Shown: positions 9,692 through 19,773 of the stretch, piece after piece
How positions within the stretch are numbered: position 1 is the stretch's first letter
Layout of the letters: the number at the start of each line of letters is the position of its first letter
DNA from: Metabacillus lacus
GTDB taxonomy: Bacteria; Bacillota; Bacilli; Bacillales; Bacillaceae
DNA: 64,000 nucleotides
NCBI RefSeq assembly: GCF_009674805.1
Contig: NZ_WKKI01000004.1
Location: 106,656 to 170,655, forward strand
Reading direction: 5' to 3'
Made by a program: the position numbers and the translations under genes
Notes under the pieces: generated by a model
What the model saw: only the letters and a program-made list of their open reading frames with translations
Told to the model about the DNA's origin: nothing
Databases searched by the model: none

Positions 9692-10024
9692 TTATCCTTT
9701 GTATCTGGTCCGGCGTTCTTCAAAACGTGATTGCTCCGGCTTTTCCTCTTCTGTTTCTGTCAGATACATTTTTTCATCTTTCAGCTGGCTGTTTTCCTGC
9801 TGAAGAGATTTCATGTTTCTTTGCTGATTGTACATCTTGAATACTCCGGCAGACCCAACCATCAGCCCGCCCATCAGGACAGATCCCAAAATAACGAGAA
9901 TAAGCGGAAGTTCTGCTCTGCCAAATAGAAAGTCAACTTCCACAGGATCAACATTTATGACTGCAAAAATAGCCACTAATAATGTAAAAGCAATTGCCAA
10001 CAGCAAACTCCATTGTCTTTTCAT
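9692..10024 (-). CDS. LapA-domain membrane protein (YrvD-like)
   Basis: 110 residues with two transmembrane segments (about 7-26 and 41-62) joined by the short NVDPVEVDFLFGRAELPL turn that marks the LapA/DUF1049 family, then a charged coiled-coil tail (NMKSLQQENSQLKDEK). In enteric bacteria the relative LapA (YciS) works with LapB on lipopolysaccharide assembly; Gram-positive members have no established role. Its ATG overlaps the stop of the upstream CDF transporter in an ATGA, so the two are translationally coupled. Confidence 0.88.
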   Translation of the reverse strand: MKRQWSLLLAIAFTLLVAIFAVINVDPVEVDFLFGRAELPLILVILGSVLMGGLMVGSAGVFKMYNQQRNMKSLQQENSQLKDEKMYLTETEEEKPEQSRFEERRTRYKG

Positions 10025-10929
10025 AAGTTCCCCTGCCCATTTTCAGAATAAGGATTGATGTGGACAAGCACATTATGAACATGTTCATGTTCAATAAGCT
10101 GATGCTTGACCTCCTTGCCAATCCGATGCCCTTCTTCAACGGTTATATATGGATCAACTGAGATCTTAAGATCTACAATCACATAATGACCGTGTTCCCG
10201 TGCATGAAATTCATCGAGTTTTTTGACTCCAGGCACCTTTAAAACGGCTTCTCTCATCTCTTTTGTATCTTCGTCATGCAAAACATGATCAAGTGTGGTA
10301 TGAATAGATTCTGAGCCCAGCTTCCAGGCCATTCTGATGACAAGCAGTGATACCAGCAGCCCTGCAATCGGATCAAGATACACAAGCCAGTCTATCCCAA
10401 CTCGCCCACCGATTATAGCTCCCCCGATACCGAGAAGTGCGCAAATTGATGAATACACATCAGATCTGTGTTCGTATGCATTTACAATGACTGCATCGCT
10501 TTTTATTCTTTTACCCAAGTTATATTTATAGCGAAACATGGCCTCTTTTACGATAATTGAAAAAATCACCGCATATATTGCGAAGAACTTTGGAGACTCT
10601 ATTTCCTGAAAAAACGATTCAAATGAGGACTTTCCGATCTCAATTCCGACTATAAACAAAAGAACGGCAACAATAATTGCAGCAATGGATTCAGCCTTTC
10701 CGTGTCCATACGGATGATCTTCATCAGGCGGCTGCTTTGCGGCCCTGACTCCAACATATACGGCAAAAGATCCTGCAATATCAGAGGCGGAATGAACGGC
10801 ATCAGCCACAAGAGCTCTGGAGTTAGCCATTACCCCTACAACTCCTTTGATTATGGCCAAAATAATATTGCCGACAATCCCAATCATTGCAGCAAACTCT
10901 GCCTGTTTAAAGCGATCTTTATTCTCCAA
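10021..10929 (-). CDS. Cation diffusion facilitator family metal transporter
   Basis: Membrane antiporter expelling divalent metals such as manganese or zinc. About 302 residues from TTG 10929, preceded by GAAAGGGTGAGA; an upstream ATG at 10983 lacks a ribosome site. Six membrane helices are expected. The metal-site residues are visible as ALVADAVHSASD in helix 2 and EHRSDVYSS in helix 5, followed by a cytoplasmic ferredoxin-like domain (about 205-300) with VHNVLVHINP. Relatives in Bacillus include the manganese exporters MneS and MneP; the metal cannot be fixed from sequence. It overlaps the LapA-like gene by four bases. Confidence 0.92.
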   Translation of the reverse strand: MENKDRFKQAEFAAMIGIVGNIILAIIKGVVGVMANSRALVADAVHSASDIAGSFAVYVGVRAAKQPPDEDHPYGHGKAESIAAIIVAVLLFIVGIEIGKSSFESFFQEIESPKFFAIYAVIFSIIVKEAMFRYKYNLGKRIKSDAVIVNAYEHRSDVYSSICALLGIGGAIIGGRVGIDWLVYLDPIAGLLVSLLVIRMAWKLGSESIHTTLDHVLHDEDTKEMREAVLKVPGVKKLDEFHAREHGHYVIVDLKISVDPYITVEEGHRIGKEVKHQLIEHEHVHNVLVHINPYSENGQGNL

Positions 10930-11080
10930 GAATCTCACCCTTTCTACAATACAGTACCATAAATACCCAATAAACAACTCCAAATATATGTTACTTCACG
11001 CATTCTTTTCCGTTTCAGTTTCCTATTTAGTAGTTTTTCTTAAAAGACGTAAAATTACACAGGTATTCATCGACAAATAG

Positions 11081-11107
11081 AAAAATGCTCCAGGAAGGAG
11101 CATTTTT
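11081..11107 (-). terminator. Rho-independent terminator after secDF
   Basis: AAAAATGCTCC and GGAGCATTTTT form an 11-base stem directly after the secDF stop codon, with T-rich sequence following on the minus strand. Confidence 0.9.
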
Positions 11108-13360
11108 CTATACTAGCGGATTCTCATTTGTTTCAGGCTGTTTTTTCGCTTTAGGCCTGCTGATCTGCTTGTACTTCCAAATCAGCCACAATTGGGAAGC
11201 GATAAACAAGGAAGAATACGTTCCTGCAATCAGGCCGACAATCAATGCAATCGAAAAGTTTGTAATGGAAGATGCCCCGAACACAGCCAGGGATACCACC
11301 GCAATAAACACTGTGAGTACTGTATTGATAGATCGGGTGAAGGTTTGCTGAAGACTTTTGTTGACAATCTCAGCAAGATCTTCAAAAGTTTTCATCCGTT
11401 TTTTCTTCATATTTTCCCGTATTCGATCAAATGTCACGATGGTGTCATTGATGGAATAACCTACAATCGTTAAAACAGCAGCAATGAATGTAATATCAAC
11501 TTCCAGCCTTGTTAAGCTGAAAAAGGCTAGGATAAAGAATGAATCATGCAGCAGGGCAGCAATTGCGGCCAGTGCCATAAAGAATTCAAAGCGGATAGAC
11601 ACATAAATGATGATGCCTATTGCTGCAATACCCAGAGCCATGAGAGCATTGCGGGCAAGCTCTTCTCCTACTGTAGGTGATACGGTGCTGATAGTTGGAT
11701 CTGCGCCATACTGGCCTTCAAAATAATCCCGGACTTCTGCGATTTTATTTTGATCCAGCACGCCAACCAGCCTTGCTACTGCAATTTCCTGCTGATTGCC
11801 CGCCACCACAATGTCCTTTACTTCAATATCGAGCGCAGCCAGTTCCTCCCGAACAGTTTCAACAGAAATTCTTTCCTCTGAAAGAATATCAATCCGGGTG
11901 CCGCTTGCAAAATCGATTCCCAGATTCAGCTGAAACAGAAACAGTGAGAGTAAGCCTGCCAGTATCATTCCGGCAGATAGGGTAAAGAATATTTTCCTTT
12001 TGCCGACAAAGTCGACATTGTCGTACCTGGTTGGTACTTCAGTGTTTTCATCAGTTGTAGCAATATCGAGAATATCTTTTTTGTTTACTCCAAACCAAGT
12101 TGCTCTTTTATCTAGCAGGCGGCTTTCAACAAGCATGCCAAGAAGGAGTCTGGTCAGGAATACAGCTGTTAAAAAGCTGACAAGAATACTGACCATCAGC
12201 ATTGTGGCAAACCCTTTTATCGAGCTTGTTCCAAAGAAGAACAATACCGCTCCTGCCAGCAACGTTGTAATATTCGCATCAAGAATGGTCGAGAACGAAC
12301 GGCGGTTACCTGCTCTGAACGCAGATCTGACCGTTCTCCCCAGCTTGATTTCCTCTTTGATTCTTTCATATGTGATGATGTTTGCATCCACTGCCATACC
12401 GACCCCGAGGATCAAGGCAGCAATGCCGGGCAGCGTTAACACTCCATTCATCCAGTCAAATATCTGAAGAATAATAAAAATATAGGCACTGAGCGTTACA
12501 AAAGCAACAATTCCAGGCAGCCTGTAGAAAAGGAGCATAAACAAAAATATGATGGCTATGCCGATCATTCCTGCAGTAACAGTCTGATCCATCGCCTGTT
12601 CACCAAATTTGGCTCCCACCGATTGAGAATAAATTTCCTTCAGACTGACAGGAAGTGCACCTGCATTGAGAAGGTTTGCCAGGTCCTGTGCTTCCTGAAC
12701 GGTAAAATTACCGCTGATCATTACATCTGTCGTGTTCAAAACCTGCTGTACAGCAGGTGCAGATATAAATTTAGGGTTTTCTTTTCCGGCTTCCTCGGCA
12801 TATGTATCGCCTTCTTCAAAATCAAGCCAGATTACCAGACTGTTTTCCAAAGGGCCCCTTTGAGAAATCTCTTCTGTTATGCTTCTGAACTTCTCAGCAT
12901 CTCTCAGTTTTACCGTAACAATCGGACTGTTGTCTTGAGAATCAAACGATTGCTGAGCTCCTCCCTCGACAAGGTCGGAACCGTTCATCATTTCTTTATT
13001 TTCCACATCCCTGAAGGTTAATTCTGCTTGCGTTGACAGAATTTCACGGGCCTGGTTCTGGTCTTGGACACCTGCCAGCTGAACCCTTATTCGATTTTCA
13101 CCTTCTATTTGGATATTGGGTTCATTCACTCCAAGTACATCTGCACGCTTTGTCAGTGCTCTTACTGTACTGATCATTGCCTGCTGATCAATCACATCCC
13201 CATCATTTGCCGGCTGAACCTCATAGAGTATCTCAAAGCCGCCCTGCAAATCCAGGCCTAGAACGATGTTGTCCGTCACTTGCTTTGTATTGATGCCAAT
13301 GACACTGCCAATCAGCACCACAATTAGAAAAAATGCAACAATTCGCCAACGTCTTACCAT
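11108..13360 (-). CDS. secDF: Fused SecDF protein-export membrane subunit
   Basis: Proton-driven accessory of the Sec translocase that helps pull exported proteins across the membrane. 750 residues; SecD and SecF are fused as in B. subtilis, rather than separate. The SecD half has the D1 motif NIVLGLDLQGGFE near the N-terminus, a large extracellular loop and IIFLFMLLFYRLPG; the SecF half begins near residue 450 (LNLGIDFASGTRIDI) and carries YSINDTIVTFDRIREN and TRSINTVLTV. Twelve membrane helices are expected. ATG 13360 follows TAGGAGGATTC. Neighbouring yajC encodes a functional partner. Confidence 0.97.
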   Translation of the reverse strand: MVRRWRIVAFFLIVVLIGSVIGINTKQVTDNIVLGLDLQGGFEILYEVQPANDGDVIDQQAMISTVRALTKRADVLGVNEPNIQIEGENRIRVQLAGVQDQNQAREILSTQAELTFRDVENKEMMNGSDLVEGGAQQSFDSQDNSPIVTVKLRDAEKFRSITEEISQRGPLENSLVIWLDFEEGDTYAEEAGKENPKFISAPAVQQVLNTTDVMISGNFTVQEAQDLANLLNAGALPVSLKEIYSQSVGAKFGEQAMDQTVTAGMIGIAIIFLFMLLFYRLPGIVAFVTLSAYIFIILQIFDWMNGVLTLPGIAALILGVGMAVDANIITYERIKEEIKLGRTVRSAFRAGNRRSFSTILDANITTLLAGAVLFFFGTSSIKGFATMLMVSILVSFLTAVFLTRLLLGMLVESRLLDKRATWFGVNKKDILDIATTDENTEVPTRYDNVDFVGKRKIFFTLSAGMILAGLLSLFLFQLNLGIDFASGTRIDILSEERISVETVREELAALDIEVKDIVVAGNQQEIAVARLVGVLDQNKIAEVRDYFEGQYGADPTISTVSPTVGEELARNALMALGIAAIGIIIYVSIRFEFFMALAAIAALLHDSFFILAFFSLTRLEVDITFIAAVLTIVGYSINDTIVTFDRIRENMKKKRMKTFEDLAEIVNKSLQQTFTRSINTVLTVFIAVVSLAVFGASSITNFSIALIVGLIAGTYSSLFIASQLWLIWKYKQISRPKAKKQPETNENPLV

Positions 13361-13375
13361 GATGAATCCTCCTAG

Positions 13376-13669
13376 TTACAATAAATCCTCTATTAGTTTT
13401 TTTCCTTCTTCGCTCTCAAGCCATCCAGTATTTTGATAGGCCTGTATTCTTGAATAGTTTAATACGTCGCTGACTTTTGTTCCCGCAATATCGGCAACAA
13501 GCTCGTACAGCATTAGTTCCTGAACTTTTTTCCACTTCTTATTTATCAGAAAGGCCCATAGCTCTTCCTCTGATATGTCATCATACCCAAGGAGCTTAAA
13601 CTCTTCCAATTTACTGGTTATATAAGGTTTTACATGCTGGCGGTAAACCTCCACCGGCTGTTTATCCAT
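13376..13669 (-). CDS. Post-transcriptional regulator family protein (ComN/YrzD-like)
   Basis: 97 residues from ATG 13669 (MDKQPVEVYRQHVKPYITSK), preceded by AGGAGCGTGTAAAG; the longer frame to 13735 overlaps the spoVB upstream region and is unlikely. It matches in place and sequence the B. subtilis ComN (YrzD) family, a small soluble helical protein that affects comE competence mRNA and interacts with DivIVA. Helices LEEFKLLGYD, EEELWAFLINKKWKK and VSDVLNYSRIQAYQNT are characteristic. It lies between secDF and the divergent spoVB. Confidence 0.85.
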   Translation of the reverse strand: MDKQPVEVYRQHVKPYITSKLEEFKLLGYDDISEEELWAFLINKKWKKVQELMLYELVADIAGTKVSDVLNYSRIQAYQNTGWLESEEGKKLIEDLL

Positions 13670-13750
13670 CTTTACACGCTCCTCGAATAATATCCCTCTT
13701 TTCCAGTTGCTTCTCAAGATGTCTGCTGCTGCCATTTTACAACAAACTTG

Positions 13751-13780
13751 TCATGCTTGGCCATTCTTTGTGCATATAGT
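13751..13780 (+). promoter_or_regulatory. Candidate sigma-E promoter of spoVB
   Basis: TCATGCT, a 15-base spacer and CATATAGT resemble the sporulation sigma-E boxes (TCATATT and CATACAAT). spoVB is known to be sigma-E dependent in B. subtilis; the match here is imperfect (5 of 7 and 6 of 8). Confidence 0.45.
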
Positions 13781-13823
13781 AATTGTATATGATAACAGGC
13801 ACTTTGAGAAGGCAGGGAAGGCA

Positions 13824-15404
13824 ATGTCAAAGCAAACTTTTTTACAAGGCACACTGATTCTGATTATAGCAGGGCTTATCACAAGAGTTCTTGGTTTCAT
13901 CAACCGCATTGTAATTGCTAGATTAATAGGTGAGGAAGGCGTCGGGCTGTATATGATGGCAGTACCTACGCTCGTACTCGTTATCAATATTACACAGCTG
14001 GGGCTGCCTGTTGCAATATCCAAGCTTGTGGCAGAAGCCGATGCCAGGGGAGACAGCAGAAAAGTGAAAAAAATCCTGGTTGTTTCCCTGTCTGTAACAG
14101 GGTTTCTCAGCCTGATTTTCACCCCCGCCATTGCGCTGATGTCACCCTTGCTTTCCAACACGCTGTTTACTGATCCGCGCACAATCTATCCGCTGCTGGC
14201 CATCACACCTGTCATTCCGATTATCGCTATATCATCCGTTCTCAGAGGCTACTTTCAGGGAAAACAGAACATGCGGCCGGCAGCAGTATCCCAGGTACTT
14301 GAACAGCTTGTCCGCATTTCGCTGATCGCCTTTTTCACAAACTGGTTTCTACCCTACGGCATTGAATATGCTGCTGCGGGAGCAATGGCATCAGCTGTTG
14401 TGGGAGAGCTGATTTCACTCCTGTATTTGTTCACCATGTTCAAATTAAGAAAAACAGTAAAAATCAGAAAGCAGTTTTTTCAGTCTATTAAAAACGGTAA
14501 AAACACCTTTCATGATTTAATGAAAATTGCCCTGCCTACCACCGGAAGCAGAATGATCGGCTCTATCTCTTGGTTTTTTGAACCTATCGTTGTTGCCCAA
14601 AGCCTTGCCGTTGCAGGCGTAGCGGCTGTTGCAGCTACAAAGCAGTACGGAGAGCTGGTTGGCTATGCCCTTCCGCTTCTCATGCTGCCTTCGTTTATTA
14701 CTTATTCTTTATCAACCTCTCTTGTTCCTGCAATCAGCGAGGCAATCGCCAATAAACAGACGAAGCTTGCTGATCACCGAATTCAGCAGGCGCTCAGGCT
14801 GTCGCTTGTGTCAGGAGGGCTTGCAGTAGTGGTACTGTATATTTTTGCAGACCCGATTATGGCTGCCATGTATGGTACAAATCATGCCGCTGTTTATGTT
14901 AAAGCAATGGCTCCGTTTTTTCTATTCTATTACTTTCAGGGTCCCCTGCAAGCTGCTTTACAGGCCATGAACCTTGCCAATGCCGCAATGATAAACAGCT
15001 TTATCGGGGCAGCTGTGAAAACAGCTCTCATATTTGTTTTGTGCACAAGGCCCTCGCTCGGCATTATGGGAGCTGCACTGGCAATCGTCATCGGCATGAT
15101 GCTTGTCACCCTTTTGCACCTTGCAACCGTTATGAAAGCCGTGTCTGTCAGCATTAAATTAATGGATTATATAAAAAGCCTGTTGACAATGATCATTTCC
15201 GGAACTGCAGGGAGCTATCTGTATACTCTTTACTTTGGGAAACTGGGGCAGGCTTCCGGCCTGCTTGCAGCAGTCGCTTTCACGTCGGCACTTTATCTTC
15301 TTCTTTTGCTTCTGTTTCAGCTGATTGACAGGAAGGAAGCGCAAAGAATCCCATTTATTGGTGAAGTACTTTCAAAAATGATTCCGGCAGGAAAAATAAA
15401 ATAA
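13824..15404 (+). CDS. spoVB: Stage V sporulation protein B, polysaccharide flippase family
   Basis: Membrane transporter of the MOP superfamily needed for spore cortex synthesis, thought to move lipid-linked peptidoglycan precursor. 526 residues from ATG 13824 (MSKQTFLQGTLILIIAG); the longer frame to 13707 overlaps the divergent regulator gene. About fourteen membrane helices, with family stretches ITRVLGFINRIVIARLIGEEGVGLY and ALQAMNLANAAMINSF. It is on the plus strand among minus-strand neighbours, convergent with the DUF421 gene, and shares a bidirectional terminator with it. Confidence 0.94.
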   Translation: MSKQTFLQGTLILIIAGLITRVLGFINRIVIARLIGEEGVGLYMMAVPTLVLVINITQLGLPVAISKLVAEADARGDSRKVKKILVVSLSVTGFLSLIFTPAIALMSPLLSNTLFTDPRTIYPLLAITPVIPIIAISSVLRGYFQGKQNMRPAAVSQVLEQLVRISLIAFFTNWFLPYGIEYAAAGAMASAVVGELISLLYLFTMFKLRKTVKIRKQFFQSIKNGKNTFHDLMKIALPTTGSRMIGSISWFFEPIVVAQSLAVAGVAAVAATKQYGELVGYALPLLMLPSFITYSLSTSLVPAISEAIANKQTKLADHRIQQALRLSLVSGGLAVVVLYIFADPIMAAMYGTNHAAVYVKAMAPFFLFYYFQGPLQAALQAMNLANAAMINSFIGAAVKTALIFVLCTRPSLGIMGAALAIVIGMMLVTLLHLATVMKAVSVSIKLMDYIKSLLTMIISGTAGSYLYTLYFGKLGQASGLLAAVAFTSALYLLLLLLFQLIDRKEAQRIPFIGEVLSKMIPAGKIK

Positions 15405-15433
15405 GCCTGCAAAAGCTGGCAGGCTTATTTTTC
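15401..15433. terminator. Bidirectional terminator spoVB / DUF421
   Basis: ATAAGCCTGC and GCAGGCTTAT form a 10-base stem around AAAAGCTG, with T on one side and A on the other. It overlaps the stop codons of both convergent genes. Confidence 0.9.
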
Positions 15434-16078
15434 ATCTTTGATGTCGATATAAAACTCCCCGCTGCTGAAACTGACAAATGACAGCCTTTCTAAGCTGTGA
15501 TGGCCAAGCGAAGCCAGCTTGTCCAAAAGCCACCTTTCAGATTTACCGAGTGTCCGGAGATTATCTTTATGAACTCTCCCGTCAATAATCAGCGGAAGGT
15601 CCAGATCATCTTGGACTTTTTTTGCGCTGTCTTTTTTTATAATAGACATTTTCCCTGAAGGCTCGAGAATAGCAAATTCCACTTCTGATATTTTATTGAT
15701 ATCCTTGTCTCGCAGCTGAACCAGTAAGTCATCAAAATTATAGCGCTGTTTTCTCATTTCATGCTCATCTATTTTTCCATGATTAATGATGATAGCTGCT
15801 TTTCCGCCAATCATCCTCCTGATTTTTTCACTTCTGAGTGACAGCAGGGCCAGGCCAATCTGGATACCCATTAAGACTACCATCGGCACAATACTGTGCA
15901 AAACAGGGTCTTTAGGATTTTCAATCGCCACGACTGCAAGCTCTGCAATCATCATGAAGACTACCAGATCAAGAATGCTGAGCTCTCCAATTTCCCGCTT
16001 ACCCATCAGCCTGAAAATGAAAATAATCAATATGTAAAACATAACAGTTCTGATGATAACAGATAGATAAAATTCCAT
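15425..16078 (-). CDS. DUF421 membrane protein (YrbG/YetF-like)
   Basis: 217 residues: three N-terminal membrane helices (about 4-23, 36-53, 62-80) followed by two small cytoplasmic alpha/beta DUF421 modules, with the family patterns FRLMGKREIGELSILDLVVF and LILPLIIDGRV-like. Spore and vegetative Bacillus paralogues (YetF, YrbG, the Ger-associated SpoVAEa-like forms) share this layout; the role is not established. ATG 16078 follows AGAAGGGAG. It matches yrbG of B. subtilis in position. Confidence 0.87.
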   Translation of the reverse strand: MEFYLSVIIRTVMFYILIIFIFRLMGKREIGELSILDLVVFMMIAELAVVAIENPKDPVLHSIVPMVVLMGIQIGLALLSLRSEKIRRMIGGKAAIIINHGKIDEHEMRKQRYNFDDLLVQLRDKDINKISEVEFAILEPSGKMSIIKKDSAKKVQDDLDLPLIIDGRVHKDNLRTLGKSERWLLDKLASLGHHSLERLSFVSFSSGEFYIDIKDEK

Positions 16079-16301
16079 TGCCCGACTCCCTTCTGAAGAC
16101 GCTATCTATTATTGTTAGCAAAATGAGGAACTTCATACGAAAACAGAAAGATGTTCATTGAGGCTGATTCTAAACGGCTCTATTTCCGAATACAATGAAT
16201 GGAAGACAGAGACGCAGCTGAACTTGTTGCTGGCGTCTATTCATCTTCCCGTATTTTTTATGTACAAGCAAAAACAAGCTGCATGACGCTGAAAGGAGAG
16301 A

Positions 16302-16688
16302 TTGACCATCGAAACTCAAAGAATTGGAAAAGGAATACTATACGGCCTCGTCACTATTTTTCTGATCGCAGTGCTAACAAGCCTGATTTTTTCATTATTG
16401 CTGAGGTTTACAGGCCTGTCAGAAGAATCCGTTTCCTGGATGATCCTTGCCATATCATTTTTAGCAGTTTTTGCAGGAGGGTTTGTTTCAGGAGGGAAAG
16501 GAAAACAAAAAGGCTGGCTGGCAGGTGCTGCTACAGCACTCATTTATACCGGTATTGTGCTGCTTTTTCAATTTCTCGGCTACGGAAAGCTGTTCACTCT
16601 GGAACAAACACTGTATCACGGTGCATTTTTGGTCGTTTGTGCACTGGGCGGCATGTTCGGGGTCAATTTAGCTGGGGATAAAAAATAG
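16302..16688 (+). CDS. TIGR04086-family four-helix membrane protein (YrzE-like)
   Basis: About 128 residues with four hydrophobic helices (10-33, 44-61, 71-90, 105-121) and the loop GGKGKQKGWLAGA, matching small membrane proteins found beside yajC in Bacilli. No function is established. The start is odd. AAAGGAGAG at 16293-16300 is a good ribosome site, but the only usable codon is TTG at 16302, three bases after GGAG. A rare ATC or ATT start a few codons on would give better spacing. It is on the plus strand and convergent with yajC. Confidence 0.75.
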   Translation: MTIETQRIGKGILYGLVTIFLIAVLTSLIFSLLLRFTGLSEESVSWMILAISFLAVFAGGFVSGGKGKQKGWLAGAATALIYTGIVLLFQFLGYGKLFTLEQTLYHGAFLVVCALGGMFGVNLAGDKK

Positions 16689-16761
16689 AGCGTGGTACAG
16701 CAGGTCTTGTAAGAATCAGCTGCAATCCGCTGATAGCACCACTAAGCAGTTATATAAAAAT

Positions 16762-16842
16762 AAAAAAGAGCCTTGCATGAAACACTTCACAAGTTATCAG
16801 CTCTCACTGATAATCAGGATCATTTCATTGGGCTCTTTTTTG
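16762..16842. terminator. Branched bidirectional terminator between the TIGR04086 gene and yajC
   Basis: AAAAAGAGCC at the left pairs with GGGCTCTTTTT at the right. Inside, TTATCAG pairs with CTGATAA and TTGCATGAAA partly with TTTCATTG, so the structure is larger than a simple hairpin. T-runs lie outside both arms. Confidence 0.75.
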
Positions 16843-16898
16843 TTGAACACTTTCAAGCGCAGTTTGTTGGGTTGCTTGCTGCACATGAGTTATATGTA

Positions 16899-17159
16899 CT
16901 ATTCAGATACAACCTCACGAATTGAACGGCGGTCAAAAGTAAGTCTGGAACCATCTCCTGCTTTTAACACAACACGATCCTCATCAATTGCGTCCACGAT
17001 TGCATGCAATCCGCCAATCGTAATAATCTTATCGCCTTTTTGCAGGCTTTCCTGCATACTGCGAACATTTTTTTGCTGCTTCTGCTGAGGACGAATCAGC
17101 AAGAAGTAAAAAATAGCAAACATCAGAATTAAAGGTAATAGTGTACCAATAAACTCCAT
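16899..17159 (-). CDS. yajC: Preprotein translocase subunit YajC
   Basis: Small single-pass membrane protein associated with SecDF. 86 residues from ATG 17159, which has GAGGAG eight bases upstream; the alternative GTG at 17168 lies inside the ribosome site. The N-terminal membrane helix (LLPLILMFAIFYFLLIRPQQ) ends in the RPQQKQQK motif typical of the family, followed by a soluble beta domain with GDKIITIGGLHAIV. It is 27 bases downstream of tgt, the usual tgt-yajC order. Confidence 0.95.
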   Translation of the reverse strand: MEFIGTLLPLILMFAIFYFLLIRPQQKQQKNVRSMQESLQKGDKIITIGGLHAIVDAIDEDRVVLKAGDGSRLTFDRRSIREVVSE

Positions 17160-17186
17160 TGAAGTCACTCCTCTTTTTATATTAGG

Positions 17187-18362
<1,176 letters not shown>

Positions 18363-19391
18363 CTAAATAATCAGCATGGCATCTCCAAAGCTGAAAAAGC
18401 GGTATTCTTCCTGAACAGCAGCCCCATAAGCTTTTAAAATATTTTCCCTTCCTGCAAGCGCGCTAATCAGCATAATTAAGGACGACATCGGAAGGTGAAA
18501 ATTTGTAAGCATTCCATCTATTGCTTTAAATTCGTATCCTGGATAAATAAAAATATCTGTCCAGCCGCTTTCTTCCTCAAATCTGCCCTGATGATTGCCA
18601 GCTATGGTTTCGAGTGTTCTTGTCGATGTAGTCCCCACCGCAATCAGCCTTCCGCCAGCTTCCTTTACATCATTGAGGAGCCTTGCAGTGCCTTCGGTCA
18701 TTTGGTAAAACTCTGCATGCATTTCATGCTCTTCAATGTTCTCGGCACTCACCGGCCTGAAAGTTCCCAAACCTACATGAAGGGTGATAAAAGCAACATG
18801 TGCACCTTTATCTCTTATACTCTGCAAAATTTCCTCAGTAAAATGCAATCCGGCAGTAGGAGCAGCCGCGGAGCCTCTTTCTCTTGAAAAAACTGTTTGA
18901 TAGCGTTCCTGTTTGTCCAGCTGTTCTTTTATATAGGGAGGCAGCGGCATTTCACCAAGCTGTTCTAGAATTTCATAAAAAATCCCGTTGTACTGAAATT
19001 GAAGGATTCTTCCTCCATGTTCCAATTCCTGAACACATACTGCTTTTAAAAGTCCGTCGCCGAATTCTATGACAGTACCTTCTTTAATCCTCCTGGCAGG
19101 TTTTATGAGCGTTTCCCAATTGTCGCCTTCTACCTGCTTTAACAAAAGAACTTCAATCTTGGCCCCTGTGCCCGCTTTGGAACCGAACAAACGTGCAGGA
19201 AGCACTCTTGTATCATTTAATACAAGGCAGTCTCCCGGTTGAATGTAGTCCGCAAACGACTTGAAAATATCATGCTGAAAGCTGCCGGTCTTTTTATTCA
19301 GCACCATCAGCCGGGATGCATCTCTTTCCTCCAGAGGAGTTTGTGCAATTAATTCCTCCGGCAAGTGAAAATTAAAATTTTCTAGTTTCAA
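18363..19391 (-). CDS. queA: S-adenosylmethionine:tRNA ribosyltransferase-isomerase
   Basis: Transfers and rearranges the ribose of S-adenosylmethionine onto preQ1-tRNA to form epoxyqueuosine. 342 residues, the normal length. Family stretches: [23 protein letters not shown] at the start, [25 protein letters not shown] and [16 protein letters not shown]. The start is TTG 19391 behind AAAGGTGAGATATTACA. It is cotranscribed with tgt, 30 bases upstream of it. Confidence 0.97.
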   Translation of the reverse strand: MKLENFNFHLPEELIAQTPLEERDASRLMVLNKKTGSFQHDIFKSFADYIQPGDCLVLNDTRVLPARLFGSKAGTGAKIEVLLLKQVEGDNWETLIKPARRIKEGTVIEFGDGLLKAVCVQELEHGGRILQFQYNGIFYEILEQLGEMPLPPYIKEQLDKQERYQTVFSRERGSAAAPTAGLHFTEEILQSIRDKGAHVAFITLHVGLGTFRPVSAENIEEHEMHAEFYQMTEGTARLLNDVKEAGGRLIAVGTTSTRTLETIAGNHQGRFEEESGWTDIFIYPGYEFKAIDGMLTNFHLPMSSLIMLISALAGRENILKAYGAAVQEEYRFFSFGDAMLII

Positions 19392-19473
19392 TGTAATATC
19401 TCACCTTTTTTCTTGGCTGTTTTCGAAAACTTTGTGTATGTTTTTTTCTAAGCGGGTCCCGTCAAGCCGCAGA

Positions 19474-19496
19474 CTTTCTTTTCGAGGAAAAGAAAG
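19474..19496. other. Perfect hairpin between ruvB/DUF2905 and queA
   Basis: CTTTCTTTTC-GAG-GAAAAGAAAG has 10-base perfect arms and lies in the 181-base gap. No T-run follows on the minus strand, so it is not a canonical terminator. It could shield the queA mRNA end or separate the transcripts. Confidence 0.45.
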
Positions 19497-19572
19497 CTGA
19501 GGACAGTTTGTCTCTCTTGAACTTGAATCTTGGACCGCTCTTGATGCACTTGCTGTCAAGACGATTCAGCAC

Positions 19573-19773
19573 TTATCTGAAACGGCCGAAAATGCTGAAC
19601 AAAACAGACAGCACAATGCTGATGATGATGGATGTAACAATCGGAAAGTAAAATGTAGTATTTCCTTTTTTAAAAAGAATATCTCCGGGCAGCCGGCCGA
19701 CAAAGTGCATGATAAAACCGGCCGCCAGCAGCAGACCCCCAAGCACCATCAGCAGTTTAGGCAATTCTGTCAC
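19573..19773 (-). CDS. DUF2905 small membrane protein
   Basis: 66 residues with two membrane helices (about 6-25 and 44-63) joined by [15 protein letters not shown]. The GRLPGDI motif defines DUF2905, a family that accompanies ruvAB in many Firmicutes and has no assigned function. The GTG start overlaps the ruvB stop in GTGA, so translation is coupled to ruvB. Confidence 0.85.
   Translation of the reverse strand: MTELPKLLMVLGGLLLAAGFIMHFVGRLPGDILFKKGNTTFYFPIVTSIIISIVLSVLFSIFGRFR

Noticed and set aside
19474..19496. Perfect hairpin as terminator of queA upstream transcript
   Set aside because: No T-run follows in either direction; kept only as an unexplained hairpin.
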